In this document: positions 24,222 through 31,532 of the stretch, one piece after another
Numbering within the stretch: the stretch's first letter is position 1
Layout of the letters: every line of letters begins with the position of its first letter
NCBI GenBank assembly: GCA_050633665.1
Contig: JBOEGY010000001.1
Span: 496,001-560,000, forward strand
From: JAUIAI01 sp050633665
GTDB lineage: Bacteria; Pseudomonadota; Gammaproteobacteria; Burkholderiales; Burkholderiaceae_E
DNA length: 64,000 bases
Direction of reading: 5' to 3'
Position numbers and translations under genes: made by a program
The notes under the pieces: generated by a model
The model's database searches: none
Told to the model about the DNA's origin: nothing
What the model saw: only the letters and a program-made list of their open reading frames with translations

Positions 24222-25085
24222 ATGACTCGTCCTTTGATCTCTGCGCTTGAACTCAAACAACTGTTATCAACCGACAAGCTAGTGGTAATCGACACGCGTG
24301 ACGCTGATAGTTATGCAACAGGACATATACCGGGTGCAGTCAATATTCACGATATCTTCACCTATCTCGCAACATCAACCGCAGAGGGAATCGCCGAGCT
24401 TCGCGACAAATTTGCCGGGAGCTTCGGTGCTGCCGGTCTCGACGGCGAAAAAACCGCGGTAATCTACGAAAGCGCAATGGATACTGGTTTCGGCCAGTCG
24501 TGCCGGGGCTATTTCCTGCTTGAGTATCTCGGCTACCCAAAGATTTCCGTACTGCACGGCGGATACGGCGCCTGGCTGGCAGCCGAGTTGCCCGTTTCAA
24601 ACGATGTGCCGTCCCCTGCAGCGGCTCAATTCCCGCTGAGCGAACATAAAGAATCAATCATGGCCGATACAGAAGCCGTGAAGGCTGCACTTGGCGATGG
24701 GCAAACAGTATTGCTCGATGTGCGCGATGTTGATGAATGGGTTGGCGAATCTTCATCGCCTTATGGCAAGGACTTTTGCCCTCGTATGGGCAGGCTGCCT
24801 AATGCTGTCTGGATCGAATGGTATCGGATGATGAAGCCGACCGCTTCGGGCGCGATGATGAAGAGTAAAACCGAATTGCTTGCCGAGTGTGCTAGCGTTG
24901 GCATTACCCCCGCAAGCAAAGTCATCATCTATTGCTTTAAAGGCGCACGGGCATCCAATACCTATCTGGCGTTGAAAGAGGCTGGTGTTGATGATGTCAG
25001 TATCTACTTCGGCTCCTGGAATGAATGGTCAAGAGACCCATCATTGCCGATCGAAGAGGGTCCGCCGTTTGCGATCGCTGCCTGA
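24222..25085 (+). CDS. Tandem-rhodanese sulfurtransferase (thiosulfate/3-mercaptopyruvate type)
   Basis: A 287-residue protein with two rhodanese domains, about 1-125 and 145-285. The first begins with the hallmark VVIDTRDADSYATGHIPGAVN and lacks the active-site Cys. The second carries the loop YCFKGARAS with Cys238 as the persulfide-forming residue. CFKGAR differs from both CRKGVT of thiosulfate sulfurtransferases and CGSGVT of mercaptopyruvate enzymes, so the donor is unclear. Rhodanese can join cyanide and thiosulfate to make thiocyanate. Co-transcription with cyanase suggests sulfane-sulfur or cyanide/thiocyanate chemistry. It follows the flavoprotein gene by 18 bp with a GGAG ribosome site. 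Confidence 0.92.
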   Translation: MTRPLISALELKQLLSTDKLVVIDTRDADSYATGHIPGAVNIHDIFTYLATSTAEGIAELRDKFAGSFGAAGLDGEKTAVIYESAMDTGFGQSCRGYFLLEYLGYPKISVLHGGYGAWLAAELPVSNDVPSPAAAQFPLSEHKESIMADTEAVKAALGDGQTVLLDVRDVDEWVGESSSPYGKDFCPRMGRLPNAVWIEWYRMMKPTASGAMMKSKTELLAECASVGITPASKVIIYCFKGARASNTYLALKEAGVDDVSIYFGSWNEWSRDPSLPIEEGPPFAIAA

Positions 25086-25096
25086 ACGCGACGCGA

Positions 25097-25735
25097 GTGT
25101 CTGAGGTGAAAACAATTGATTACTACTATGCGCCGATCTCGGGATACGCTTATCTGGGCGAACCGAGGTTGGTTCGAGTCGCGCGCAGCGCCGGCGTCAG
25201 CATTTGTTTCAAACCACTGGATATTGGTCCGGTCTTTGAAGCGGCCGGAGTGGTGCCGCCCGCCAGGCAATCGGCCGAGCGTCGGGCTTATCGGCAAACC
25301 GATATGGCGCGCATTGCCGAGCGTGTGGGCCTGAGTTTTAACCCGAAGCCGGCCTTCTGGCCGGTGCCGATGTCGTTATCGGCAAGAGTCGTACTGGCCG
25401 CTCAAGAACTGGGTCTGGATTGTCATCTGGTTTCGATGAGCCTGATGCGGGCCATCCAGGTTGAGGATAAAGACATTTCGAATCCGGATCACGTCAACCA
25501 GGTGTTAACGACCGCCAGGTTGCCAGCGATTAAGCTGCTGCAAACTGCCGAGCAGGCGGAGATATACAGAGCGCTTGACCTTGTCAATGCCGAGGCGATC
25601 GAGCAGGGCGTTTTCGGTTCGCCGACTTATGTTTTCGGTTCGCAAACGTTCTTCGGACAAGATAGGCTTTGTGATCTGGCCTGGCATCTCGAAGTTGATC
25701 CGCTCAGTACTCTTGGCGTGGCGACTCCTCTCTAG
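25097..25735 (+). CDS. DsbA-family protein, 2-hydroxychromene-2-carboxylate isomerase-like
   Basis: A thioredoxin-fold protein of about 212 residues in the DsbA/HCCA-isomerase group. It opens with IDYYYAPISGYAYLGEPRL, the typical first strand and helix, and ends with GVFGSPTYVFGSQTFFGQDRL, where the cis-Pro loop (GSPTY) and FGQDRL are characteristic. No CxxC is present, so it is not a disulfide oxidase; members of this branch use glutathione or act as isomerases. The start is GTG 25097 or GTG 25106, just after the sulfurtransferase stop. It appears to be the last gene of the cyanase operon. A glutathione-dependent step is possible but unproven. Confidence 0.85.
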   Translation: MSEVKTIDYYYAPISGYAYLGEPRLVRVARSAGVSICFKPLDIGPVFEAAGVVPPARQSAERRAYRQTDMARIAERVGLSFNPKPAFWPVPMSLSARVVLAAQELGLDCHLVSMSLMRAIQVEDKDISNPDHVNQVLTTARLPAIKLLQTAEQAEIYRALDLVNAEAIEQGVFGSPTYVFGSQTFFGQDRLCDLAWHLEVDPLSTLGVATPL

Positions 25736-25794
25736 CAGCGTCGTCTCCGAACGCCGGGCAAGAGATATTTCCATTGTGATGAAGCAAATGAGTG

Positions 25795-25855
25795 CAGTCG
25801 CACATTGACTGTGCACCCGGTGCTATTTCGAGTCGCTTCATCCTCACTGATTTCG
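25795..25855. promoter_or_regulatory. Candidate activator-binding region for the second sigma-54 operon
   Basis: An inverted repeat CAGTC-N7-GACTG spans 25795-25811. Two direct copies of ATTTCG follow at 25825-25830 and 25850-25855, the same hexamer that forms inverted repeats upstream of the cyanase promoter. The copies lie about 35-65 bp upstream of the -24 element, rather close for an enhancer. Binding by the regulator encoded at 16858-18867 is a hypothesis. Confidence 0.4.
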
Positions 25856-25887
25856 TTCAAAGCCTTTGCTGTCGATGAGGTTTTAGT

Positions 25888-25902
25888 TGGCACAGCTTTT
25901 GC
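25888..25902 (+). promoter_or_regulatory. Sigma-54 (-24/-12) promoter of the cytochrome/globin operon
   Basis: TGGCACAGCTTTTGC fits the consensus TGGCAYR-N4-TTGC fully, with A following. Spacing of the GG and TG pairs is right. The predicted start near 25913 gives a leader of about 41 bases to the ATG at 25954. It sits in a 218-bp gap that has no other gene. Confidence 0.87.
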
Positions 25903-25953
25903 ATAAAGGCTGTGGGTTTTTGGAAACGTCCGGCGAGAAGGTGAACGACGCAG

Positions 25954-27999
25954 ATGGCAGACAGCAACGTATTGGAGCACGACCTGAGCATTGAAACGGC
26001 TCCCGCTGCGCGTTGCGACACGATTGTAATCGTTGGCAACGGCCCAGTGGGAATGCGATTCTGCAGAGACGTGTTGGTCGGTCTGCCTGGCGCGAACCTG
26101 ATTATCTACGGAGAGGAAAATCATCATCCGTATAACCGGGTTCGTTTGTCATCGTGGCTGGCCGGCGAGGTCGCTCTGGACGATCTTAGTAATACTGAAA
26201 GCCTGGCAAGTGCTGAGCGTCCATCGAACGGTTGTCGCGTTGAGCAGCGGCTGGGGTTTCGGATAACCTCAATTGACCGAAACGCGCGAACAGTGACAGA
26301 TCAGACGGGTGGGGTGCAATCCTATGACGTTCTGATTCTGGCCACCGGATCGTCCCCTTTTGTTCCTTCTCTGCCGGGGATTGATCTGTCGGGTGTTTAC
26401 ACTCTGCGGAACCTTGATGATGCGATGGCTCTGCTTGCCCGCAGAGCCAGAACTCGCCGCACAGTTGTGTTGGGCGGTGGCCTGCTCGGGCTGGAAGCTG
26501 CTCGTGGAATGCAAGCTGCCAATACCGACGTGACGGTAGTTGAACATGCCGACCGATTGCTGGCGAATCAACTCGATCCTGATGCCTCGGAGCGACTACA
26601 AGAGAAGGTTGAAGCGCTCGGGATCACACTCGTGATCGGGGACTCGGTTCGAAAGGTACTTGGGGCCGGGCGGGTTGAAGCCTTGTTGCTGCGTTCAGGT
26701 AAGGTTCTGGCGTGTGACACGGTTTTGATCTCTGCCGGGATTCGTCCAAATATCGAATTGGCGCGCCATGCGGGGCTGGCTTTCGGTCGTGGTGTCAAAG
26801 TTGACAACAAGATGCGAACCAGTGATCCGTACATTTATGCGGTCGGAGAGTGCGCTGAGCACAATGGTGAGGTATACGGGCTTGTTGCACCCGGCTTTGA
26901 GCAGGCGGCAGTGGCTGCCGCTTCGGTTTCAGGTAAAGCTGGTGAGTATCTTGGCTCTATTGCCGCCAGCCGGCTGAAAGTAATGGGCACCCAGGTTTTC
27001 AGCATGGGGCCAATGGGTATTACCGCGCGTCCGTTCGCGGGGGCAACATACCGGTATTTCGACGCGAGCCGGAATTGCTATCGAAAGATCCTCGTTTGCC
27101 GTAACCGGTTGGCGGGAGCCATCGGCATTGGCGAGTGGTCCGAAACGGTGCGGCTGCAAACTCAGATCGGCACTCGGCAGTTTATCTATCCGTGGCAGAT
27201 AGTACGCTTTGTCCACACTGGTCGTATCTGGCCTGAAGGAGAAGGAGCCAGCGTGTCGGCCTGGCCGGCCAATGCGACGATCTGCCAGTGCAACGGTGTT
27301 TCTCGCGGGTCTATCTCAGAGGCAATTGCTCAAGGGGCCAACACTGTCGAAGCGGTTTCAAGACTGACTAACGCCAGCACCGTATGTGGCTCCTGCAGGC
27401 CGTTGGTCGCGGATTTGCTGGGGCAGTCAACTCCGCCAGAACCAGTGGGCGGCTCACGATCGTTGTTGGGATTAGGAATGCTCGGCCTGGTCGTTTCGCT
27501 GTTTTTCCTGATGGGCACCAGCCTGGAGTATTCGAGTTCTGTCCGTAGTGATGGCGGCGTGAGTTGGTTTGCCGGGCCGCATTGGGATGTGTTGTGGCGT
27601 GACGGATTTCTCAAACAAGTGACTGGTTTCGGGATGTTGGCAGCGGTGACGGTCAGTTTGCTGATCTCTTTGCGCAAGAGATGGGCCCGCGTTCAGCGCC
27701 TCGGAAAGTACGACTATTGGCGAGTTGCCCATATTGGTCTTGGCATCATGGTAGTTGTCGGTCTGGTCGCTCATACCGGTTTCAGGCTAGGCAGTGGATT
27801 AAATTTTCTGCTGATGCTCAGCTTCCTCGGTTTGTTGTTTGTGGGCTCTGTATCAAGTGTTGTGATTTCGGCTGGTCATCGCCTTGATCATGCCCGTGCC
27901 GCCCGCTTGCGCAGGCAATCCGTCTTTGTCCACATCCTGCTTTTCTGGCCAGTGCCCGTGTTTCTGGCCTGGCATGTTTTTAAAACTTACTGGTACTGA
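25954..27999 (+). CDS. FAD-dependent pyridine-nucleotide oxidoreductase fused to BFD-like [2Fe-2S] and membrane domain
   Basis: A 681-residue, three-part protein. Residues about 20-430 resemble the N-terminal flavoprotein part of NirB-type nitrite reductases, with GNGPVGM (about 27) for FAD, GGGLLGLEAARG (about 172) for NAD(P)H and YAVGECAEH near 307. Residues about 440-490 are a BFD-like [2Fe-2S] domain with paired cysteines ICQCNG and VCGSC. The C-terminal 190 residues contain about four membrane helices with four His residues (RVAH, LVAHTG, VFVH, LAWH) that could bind haem b. The sirohaem domain of NirB is absent. It may pass electrons from NAD(P)H to the membrane and then to the downstream cytochromes, or work in reverse. 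The ATG follows GAAGGTG. First gene of the second sigma-54 operon. Confidence 0.88.
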   Translation: MADSNVLEHDLSIETAPAARCDTIVIVGNGPVGMRFCRDVLVGLPGANLIIYGEENHHPYNRVRLSSWLAGEVALDDLSNTESLASAERPSNGCRVEQRLGFRITSIDRNARTVTDQTGGVQSYDVLILATGSSPFVPSLPGIDLSGVYTLRNLDDAMALLARRARTRRTVVLGGGLLGLEAARGMQAANTDVTVVEHADRLLANQLDPDASERLQEKVEALGITLVIGDSVRKVLGAGRVEALLLRSGKVLACDTVLISAGIRPNIELARHAGLAFGRGVKVDNKMRTSDPYIYAVGECAEHNGEVYGLVAPGFEQAAVAAASVSGKAGEYLGSIAASRLKVMGTQVFSMGPMGITARPFAGATYRYFDASRNCYRKILVCRNRLAGAIGIGEWSETVRLQTQIGTRQFIYPWQIVRFVHTGRIWPEGEGASVSAWPANATICQCNGVSRGSISEAIAQGANTVEAVSRLTNASTVCGSCRPLVADLLGQSTPPEPVGGSRSLLGLGMLGLVVSLFFLMGTSLEYSSSVRSDGGVSWFAGPHWDVLWRDGFLKQVTGFGMLAAVTVSLLISLRKRWARVQRLGKYDYWRVAHIGLGIMVVVGLVAHTGFRLGSGLNFLLMLSFLGLLFVGSVSSVVISAGHRLDHARAARLRRQSVFVHILLFWPVPVFLAWHVFKTYWY

Positions 28000-28031
28000 C
28001 GATTGTTGTTTAGAGCTGAGGCGAGAAGCCA

Positions 28032-29435
28032 TTGAGAGAGAATTCACTGAATCGACGGCTCTGGACGATTTGGACGCTCGTCAGTGGCGTGCTGGTCGGG
28101 GTTCTGGCTTACGCTTTTTTTCTCGGCGACGACAAAACGGTGTTTATGCCAGGGCCGTTAAGCGCTGGACATCACCAACTGACGGACTCTTGTGTCAGTT
28201 GTCATACAGACGGTCTTGGCGGTGAGGAAGTAATGCAAGAGGCGTGTCTTTCCTGTCACGGTGAGGTTCGGATTAAACCGTTTGATTCGCATCCGCGCGC
28301 CAAGTTCGAGGATCCGCGCAATGCAGATCTTTTGCAGAAGATCAATGCAACCCAATGCGTCAGTTGCCATGTAGAACATAAGCCAGAAATGACATTGGCT
28401 GATGGGCTTACTCAACCCGTCGATGTCTGTTTTCATTGTCATTCAGACGTTGGCAAAAATCGTCCGTCGCATCAAGACATGGACTTCATGACTTGCAAGG
28501 ATTCCGGCTGTCACAATTTTCACAACAACCGGGCGCTTTACACCGATTTCCTGGTGAAGCATATGGATGCGCCTGCGACAAAAAGCCGCGCCAAGGTGGC
28601 CTCGCGGGAGTTTGGGGAGATCATTGATCAGCTCGTCGCGTATCCCAGAGATCTTTATCCGGTAGAACCTCTGGCTACTAATGCCAGCGACGCTCCGGCT
28701 TTACTTGAAGCCGATGAGTCTATCCACGAAGAGTGGTTTAGCACCGCTCATGCCAAGTCAGGGGTCAACTGCAGCGCCTGTCATCAGCCCGCGGACGAGT
28801 CTGGCGCAAAAGGCGTCTGGCGCGATAAGCCTGGTGTTGACGGTTGCCAGTCGTGCCATGCTATTGAAGTCAAGCGGTTTGGTCAGGGAAAACATGGCAT
28901 GCGCCTGGCGGCAGGCTTAACACCCATGACCCCGGCCAAAGCATTGCTCGAGATGGTGCCGGAGGCCGGCCACCAGGCGCTTGATTGTGCCAGTTGCCAT
29001 GGCGCCCATCGCTTTGATGTGGCGTATGCGGCGGTTGATGGCTGCCTGGAGTGCCACGCTGATCAACACTCTGTCGCCTACAAGAATTCGTCGCACTATC
29101 GACTCTGGCAGGCCGAACAAAGTGGCCAGGCACCCGTCAATACGGGCGTGTCCTGTGCGACCTGCCACATGCCACGGGTCGATGTGGATGTAGACGACTA
29201 CGTCAGCCGGAAGATGGTTGATCACAACCAGAGTGCGGCGCTTTCTCCGAACAGCAAGATGATCCGGCCCGCTTGTCTGTCCTGTCACGGATTGCCTTTT
29301 GCGATCGATGCGATGGCAGATCGGCAGTTAATCGACAGTAACTTCAATGGTCCGCCGACTAAGCACGTCAGAAGTGTTGATCTGGCTCGCGAAGAGCAAG
29401 AGCAATACGAACGCGATCGAGCCGCCCGGAAATGA
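28032..29435 (+). CDS. Membrane-anchored multihaem cytochrome c (about 11 haem sites)
   Basis: A 467-residue cytochrome. An N-terminal helix (about 11-31) serves as anchor or uncleaved signal, placing the rest in the periplasm. I count ten CxxCH sites (starting at Cys54, 72, 109, 133, 247, 272, 319, 338, 375 and 415) and one CX4CH (Cys155-His161, CKDSGCH). The N-terminal part resembles small tetrahaem cytochromes. The C-terminal part, with CQSCHAIEVKRFGQGKHGM, CLECHADQHSVAY and CATCHMPR, resembles the hydroxylamine-oxidoreductase/NrfA/c554 lineage. No clear catalytic lysine or tyrosine was assigned, so whether it is an enzyme or an electron conduit is open. The start is TTG 28032; no ATG or GTG is available. 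It lies 32 bp after the flavoprotein gene. Confidence 0.92.
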   Translation: MRENSLNRRLWTIWTLVSGVLVGVLAYAFFLGDDKTVFMPGPLSAGHHQLTDSCVSCHTDGLGGEEVMQEACLSCHGEVRIKPFDSHPRAKFEDPRNADLLQKINATQCVSCHVEHKPEMTLADGLTQPVDVCFHCHSDVGKNRPSHQDMDFMTCKDSGCHNFHNNRALYTDFLVKHMDAPATKSRAKVASREFGEIIDQLVAYPRDLYPVEPLATNASDAPALLEADESIHEEWFSTAHAKSGVNCSACHQPADESGAKGVWRDKPGVDGCQSCHAIEVKRFGQGKHGMRLAAGLTPMTPAKALLEMVPEAGHQALDCASCHGAHRFDVAYAAVDGCLECHADQHSVAYKNSSHYRLWQAEQSGQAPVNTGVSCATCHMPRVDVDVDDYVSRKMVDHNQSAALSPNSKMIRPACLSCHGLPFAIDAMADRQLIDSNFNGPPTKHVRSVDLAREEQEQYERDRAARK

Positions 29436-29497
29436 TGCTCGTCCCTTTTTTCGCTAACCACCTACATAACCAACTGCCACCCAAGGAGGGTTTACCC

Positions 29498-30109
29498 ATG
29501 AAGATACGAACAATTGCGACAAGATCACTTGCTATCAGCGCCGGCATCGGGCTGTTTTCCGTAGGGGTGCTGACATCTGCTGCTGATGTTGCCGATACCC
29601 CGCTCATTTCGCCTAAAGCGATGGCAGACGCCTTGCATATGGTGATGGATTCTGACCGGGCGGTTTATACCCGGCGTATCGTGAATCGCCTGGCGGCAAA
29701 GGAAAAAGTTATCAAGGCATCAGAGCATTTTGATGACGATAAAGCGCTCGTGTTGCCTGCACAGATGTTCCGGTTCGGCGCAGAGATGGTCGCCAAGCGC
29801 GCCAAGAAAAATCCAGACGTCAATTTCAGCTACTCGCTGCAGTCCATGTGGCCGATTAACAAACAGAATGCGCCCAAGACTGATGCCGAGAAGACGGGAT
29901 TGAAATATGTTGCGGACAACAAGGGCAAGAACTACTACACAACCGAGACGCTTGGCGGTACCCAGTACTTCACCGCGGTATACGCTGATACCGCGGTCGC
30001 GCCCGTCTGTGCCTCCTGTCACAACGATCATAAGGACACGCCGCGTACCGATTTCAAGATTGGCGATGTGATGGGCGGCGTTGTAATACGCATTCCTCTC
30101 GCGAACTAG
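29498..30109 (+). CDS. Periplasmic haem protein, Tll0287-like (DUF3365) domain
   Basis: About 203 residues. A cleavable signal peptide (hydrophobic core ISAGIGLFSVGVLTSA) leads to a DUF3365/Tll0287-like domain containing RFGAEMVAKRAKK, FSYSLQSMWPINKQNAP and a single haem-c site CASCHNDH near the end. The start ATG 29498 is chosen because a full AAGGAGG site precedes it and the signal peptide begins there; an in-frame upstream start at 29432 would add residues with no signal character. Such domains are found in periplasmic redox sensors and small c-type haem proteins. Here it probably exchanges electrons with the multihaem cytochrome encoded upstream. Confidence 0.88.
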   Translation: MKIRTIATRSLAISAGIGLFSVGVLTSAADVADTPLISPKAMADALHMVMDSDRAVYTRRIVNRLAAKEKVIKASEHFDDDKALVLPAQMFRFGAEMVAKRAKKNPDVNFSYSLQSMWPINKQNAPKTDAEKTGLKYVADNKGKNYYTTETLGGTQYFTAVYADTAVAPVCASCHNDHKDTPRTDFKIGDVMGGVVIRIPLAN

Positions 30110-30121
30110 CGATCTTCAGTC

Positions 30122-30550
30122 GTGCAACGTTTCACTCAACTCGCACTGAACGCCTGCGTGATCAGCGCATGCCTAGGCGTGACAATCGATGATCTGGCTT
30201 GTGCTGCTACCCCCGATTATCCCCAGCTTGCCGGTGCGACAAGCGAGGGCCGGATGGTTTGGATCGACACCTGTGAAGCTTGCCATGCTTATGGTATCGC
30301 CGGGTCGCCGAATCCGTTGGACCCCGACGATTGGCGCCATAGAGTGGCCAAGCCCCGGATTGTTCTTTACAAACATGCGATCGAAGGTTTTTTCGGCCCA
30401 GACGACACTCAAATGCCAGCTCGGGGAGGTAACGATTCTCTTAGCGACACGCAGGTTAAGGCTGCCGTTGACTATATGGTTGCATTGGCCAAGAAGCATC
30501 TCAATCAAATCAAGGAAGACCATGACTCCCGACCAGAAACAACTCGTTAA
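30122..30550 (+). CDS. Small class I-type cytochrome c
   Basis: A 142-residue secreted monohaem cytochrome. The N-terminus looks like a signal peptide (LALNACVISACLGV, likely cut near ACA). The haem site is CEACH (in DTCEACHAYG) and the likely axial Met is in TQMPARGG. This pattern is that of c5-type cytochromes. It starts at GTG 30122, 12 bp after the previous stop, and its 3' end overlaps the globin gene by 29 bases in another frame. It likely shuttles electrons in the periplasm between the multihaem protein and a terminal partner. Confidence 0.85.
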   Translation: MQRFTQLALNACVISACLGVTIDDLACAATPDYPQLAGATSEGRMVWIDTCEACHAYGIAGSPNPLDPDDWRHRVAKPRIVLYKHAIEGFFGPDDTQMPARGGNDSLSDTQVKAAVDYMVALAKKHLNQIKEDHDSRPETTR

Positions 30551-30935
30551 AGACACCTGGGCGAAGGTCCTGCCCATAAAAGACGCTGCCGCTGACATGT
30601 TCTACGGCCGGCTGTTCGAACAATACCCTGAGGTCCGGCCTTATTTCAAAGGTGATATGAAGAACCAGGGGGAAAAACTTATGGCCATGCTGAATCAGGC
30701 TGTTATGTCCCTGGATAAGATTGAGTCTCTGATCGACCCGCTCAAGCAAGCCGGTCTGGCCCATCGGGGCTACGGCGTTCTCGCCGAAGACTATGACAAG
30801 GTCGGGGCGTCATTCTTGTGGACACTGGAGCAAGGATTGGGCGAGTTCTATACGCCGGAGGTTAACGATGCATGGACAGTGACCTACCAGACGCTCGCCT
30901 CCGTGATGATAGACGGGGCCCAATACGACACCTAG
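30522..30935 (+). CDS. Single-domain globin
   Basis: A 137-residue globin with no reductase domain. The proximal (F8) His is His81 in GLAHRGYGV, the CD1 Phe is probably Phe42 (RPYFKGD), and the E7 position appears to be Gln49. Start ATG 30522 has GGAAG just upstream and overlaps the end of the cytochrome c gene. Bacterial single-domain globins bind O2 or NO, and with a reductase they act as NO dioxygenases. As the last gene of a sigma-54 operon with multihaem cytochromes it suggests exposure to NO or a related nitrogen species, though O2 delivery or sensing is also possible. Cytosolic: no signal peptide. Confidence 0.92.
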   Translation: MTPDQKQLVKDTWAKVLPIKDAAADMFYGRLFEQYPEVRPYFKGDMKNQGEKLMAMLNQAVMSLDKIESLIDPLKQAGLAHRGYGVLAEDYDKVGASFLWTLEQGLGEFYTPEVNDAWTVTYQTLASVMIDGAQYDT

Positions 30936-31031
30936 TTGGCGTTCGGGCGGGAAACCGATCAGACCCGGGTGTCGGATCTGGTCATTGCCACTCACGGAAT
31001 TGATACGGATCAACAGGGTGTCGTTTGCTTG

Positions 31032-31060
31032 TTCTTTTGATTGTTGGATTTGGCTATAGT
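31032..31060 (+). promoter_or_regulatory. Possible sigma-70 promoter of the rhodanese gene
   Basis: A TATAGT -10 box (31055-31060) lies 17 bp after a weak -35 (TTCTTT, 31032-31037), in the 196-bp gap after the globin gene. It would give the rhodanese gene its own transcript. Confidence 0.4.
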
Positions 31061-31131
31061 AGTCGTTGACAGCAGTCGAACGAGCCGGGCTCGCCCTGTC
31101 TGGATTCCCACTATTGATACCGGAGCTGACA

Positions 31132-31521
31132 ATGCTCAAACGCAATGTGCAAAAGATGATGATTGAAGCCAATTCGATCATCGAAACCGTTTCTGTTCAT
31201 CAGGCGCTGGATTGGGTTGACGATCCGAAAGTGGCCTTTCTCGATGTTCGTGAGGCAGGGGAGCGCGTGGCTAACGGATCCATCCCAGGTGCGTCGCATG
31301 CACCCCGGAGCCATCTTGAGTTTCATGCCGATCCTGAGGCAGCTTTGCATAATCCAGTATTCGCTAGTGGCAAGCGCCTGATATTGTTTTGCGCATCGGG
31401 CGGCCGGTCGACATTGGCAACGAAAACGCTAATGGATATGGGTTTTACCGATGTTGCCCATATAGCAGGTGGTTTTGGTGCCTGGCGAGAAGCTGGTGGC
31501 CCGGTAGAAAGCATTGAGTAA
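31132..31521 (+). CDS. Single-domain rhodanese-like sulfurtransferase
   Basis: A 129-residue protein. A short helical N-terminal extension precedes one rhodanese domain with VAFLDVREAGERVANGSIPGA-like entry and the active-site loop FCASGGRSTLA, with Cys87 as the sulfur carrier. Start ATG 31132 is chosen because GGAG stands seven bases before it; an upstream in-frame start at 31066 lacks one. There is no signal peptide. It follows the cytochrome/globin operon on the same strand but is separated by 196 bp and may have its own promoter. It is the second sulfurtransferase near cynS, which strengthens a sulfane-sulfur theme. Confidence 0.9.
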   Translation: MLKRNVQKMMIEANSIIETVSVHQALDWVDDPKVAFLDVREAGERVANGSIPGASHAPRSHLEFHADPEAALHNPVFASGKRLILFCASGGRSTLATKTLMDMGFTDVAHIAGGFGAWREAGGPVESIE

Positions 31522-31532
31522 ATGCTAAGCGC

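Noticed and set aside
25795..25811. CAGTC-N7-GACTG as a NorR site
   Set aside because: The spacing does not match the GT-N7-AC core of known NorR sites, and the nearby activator is not clearly NorR, so only a generic activator site is suggested.
30189..30521. An N-terminal extension of the globin frame
   Set aside because: It is the shifted frame of the cytochrome c gene; the globin fold begins exactly at ATG 30522, which has a ribosome site.
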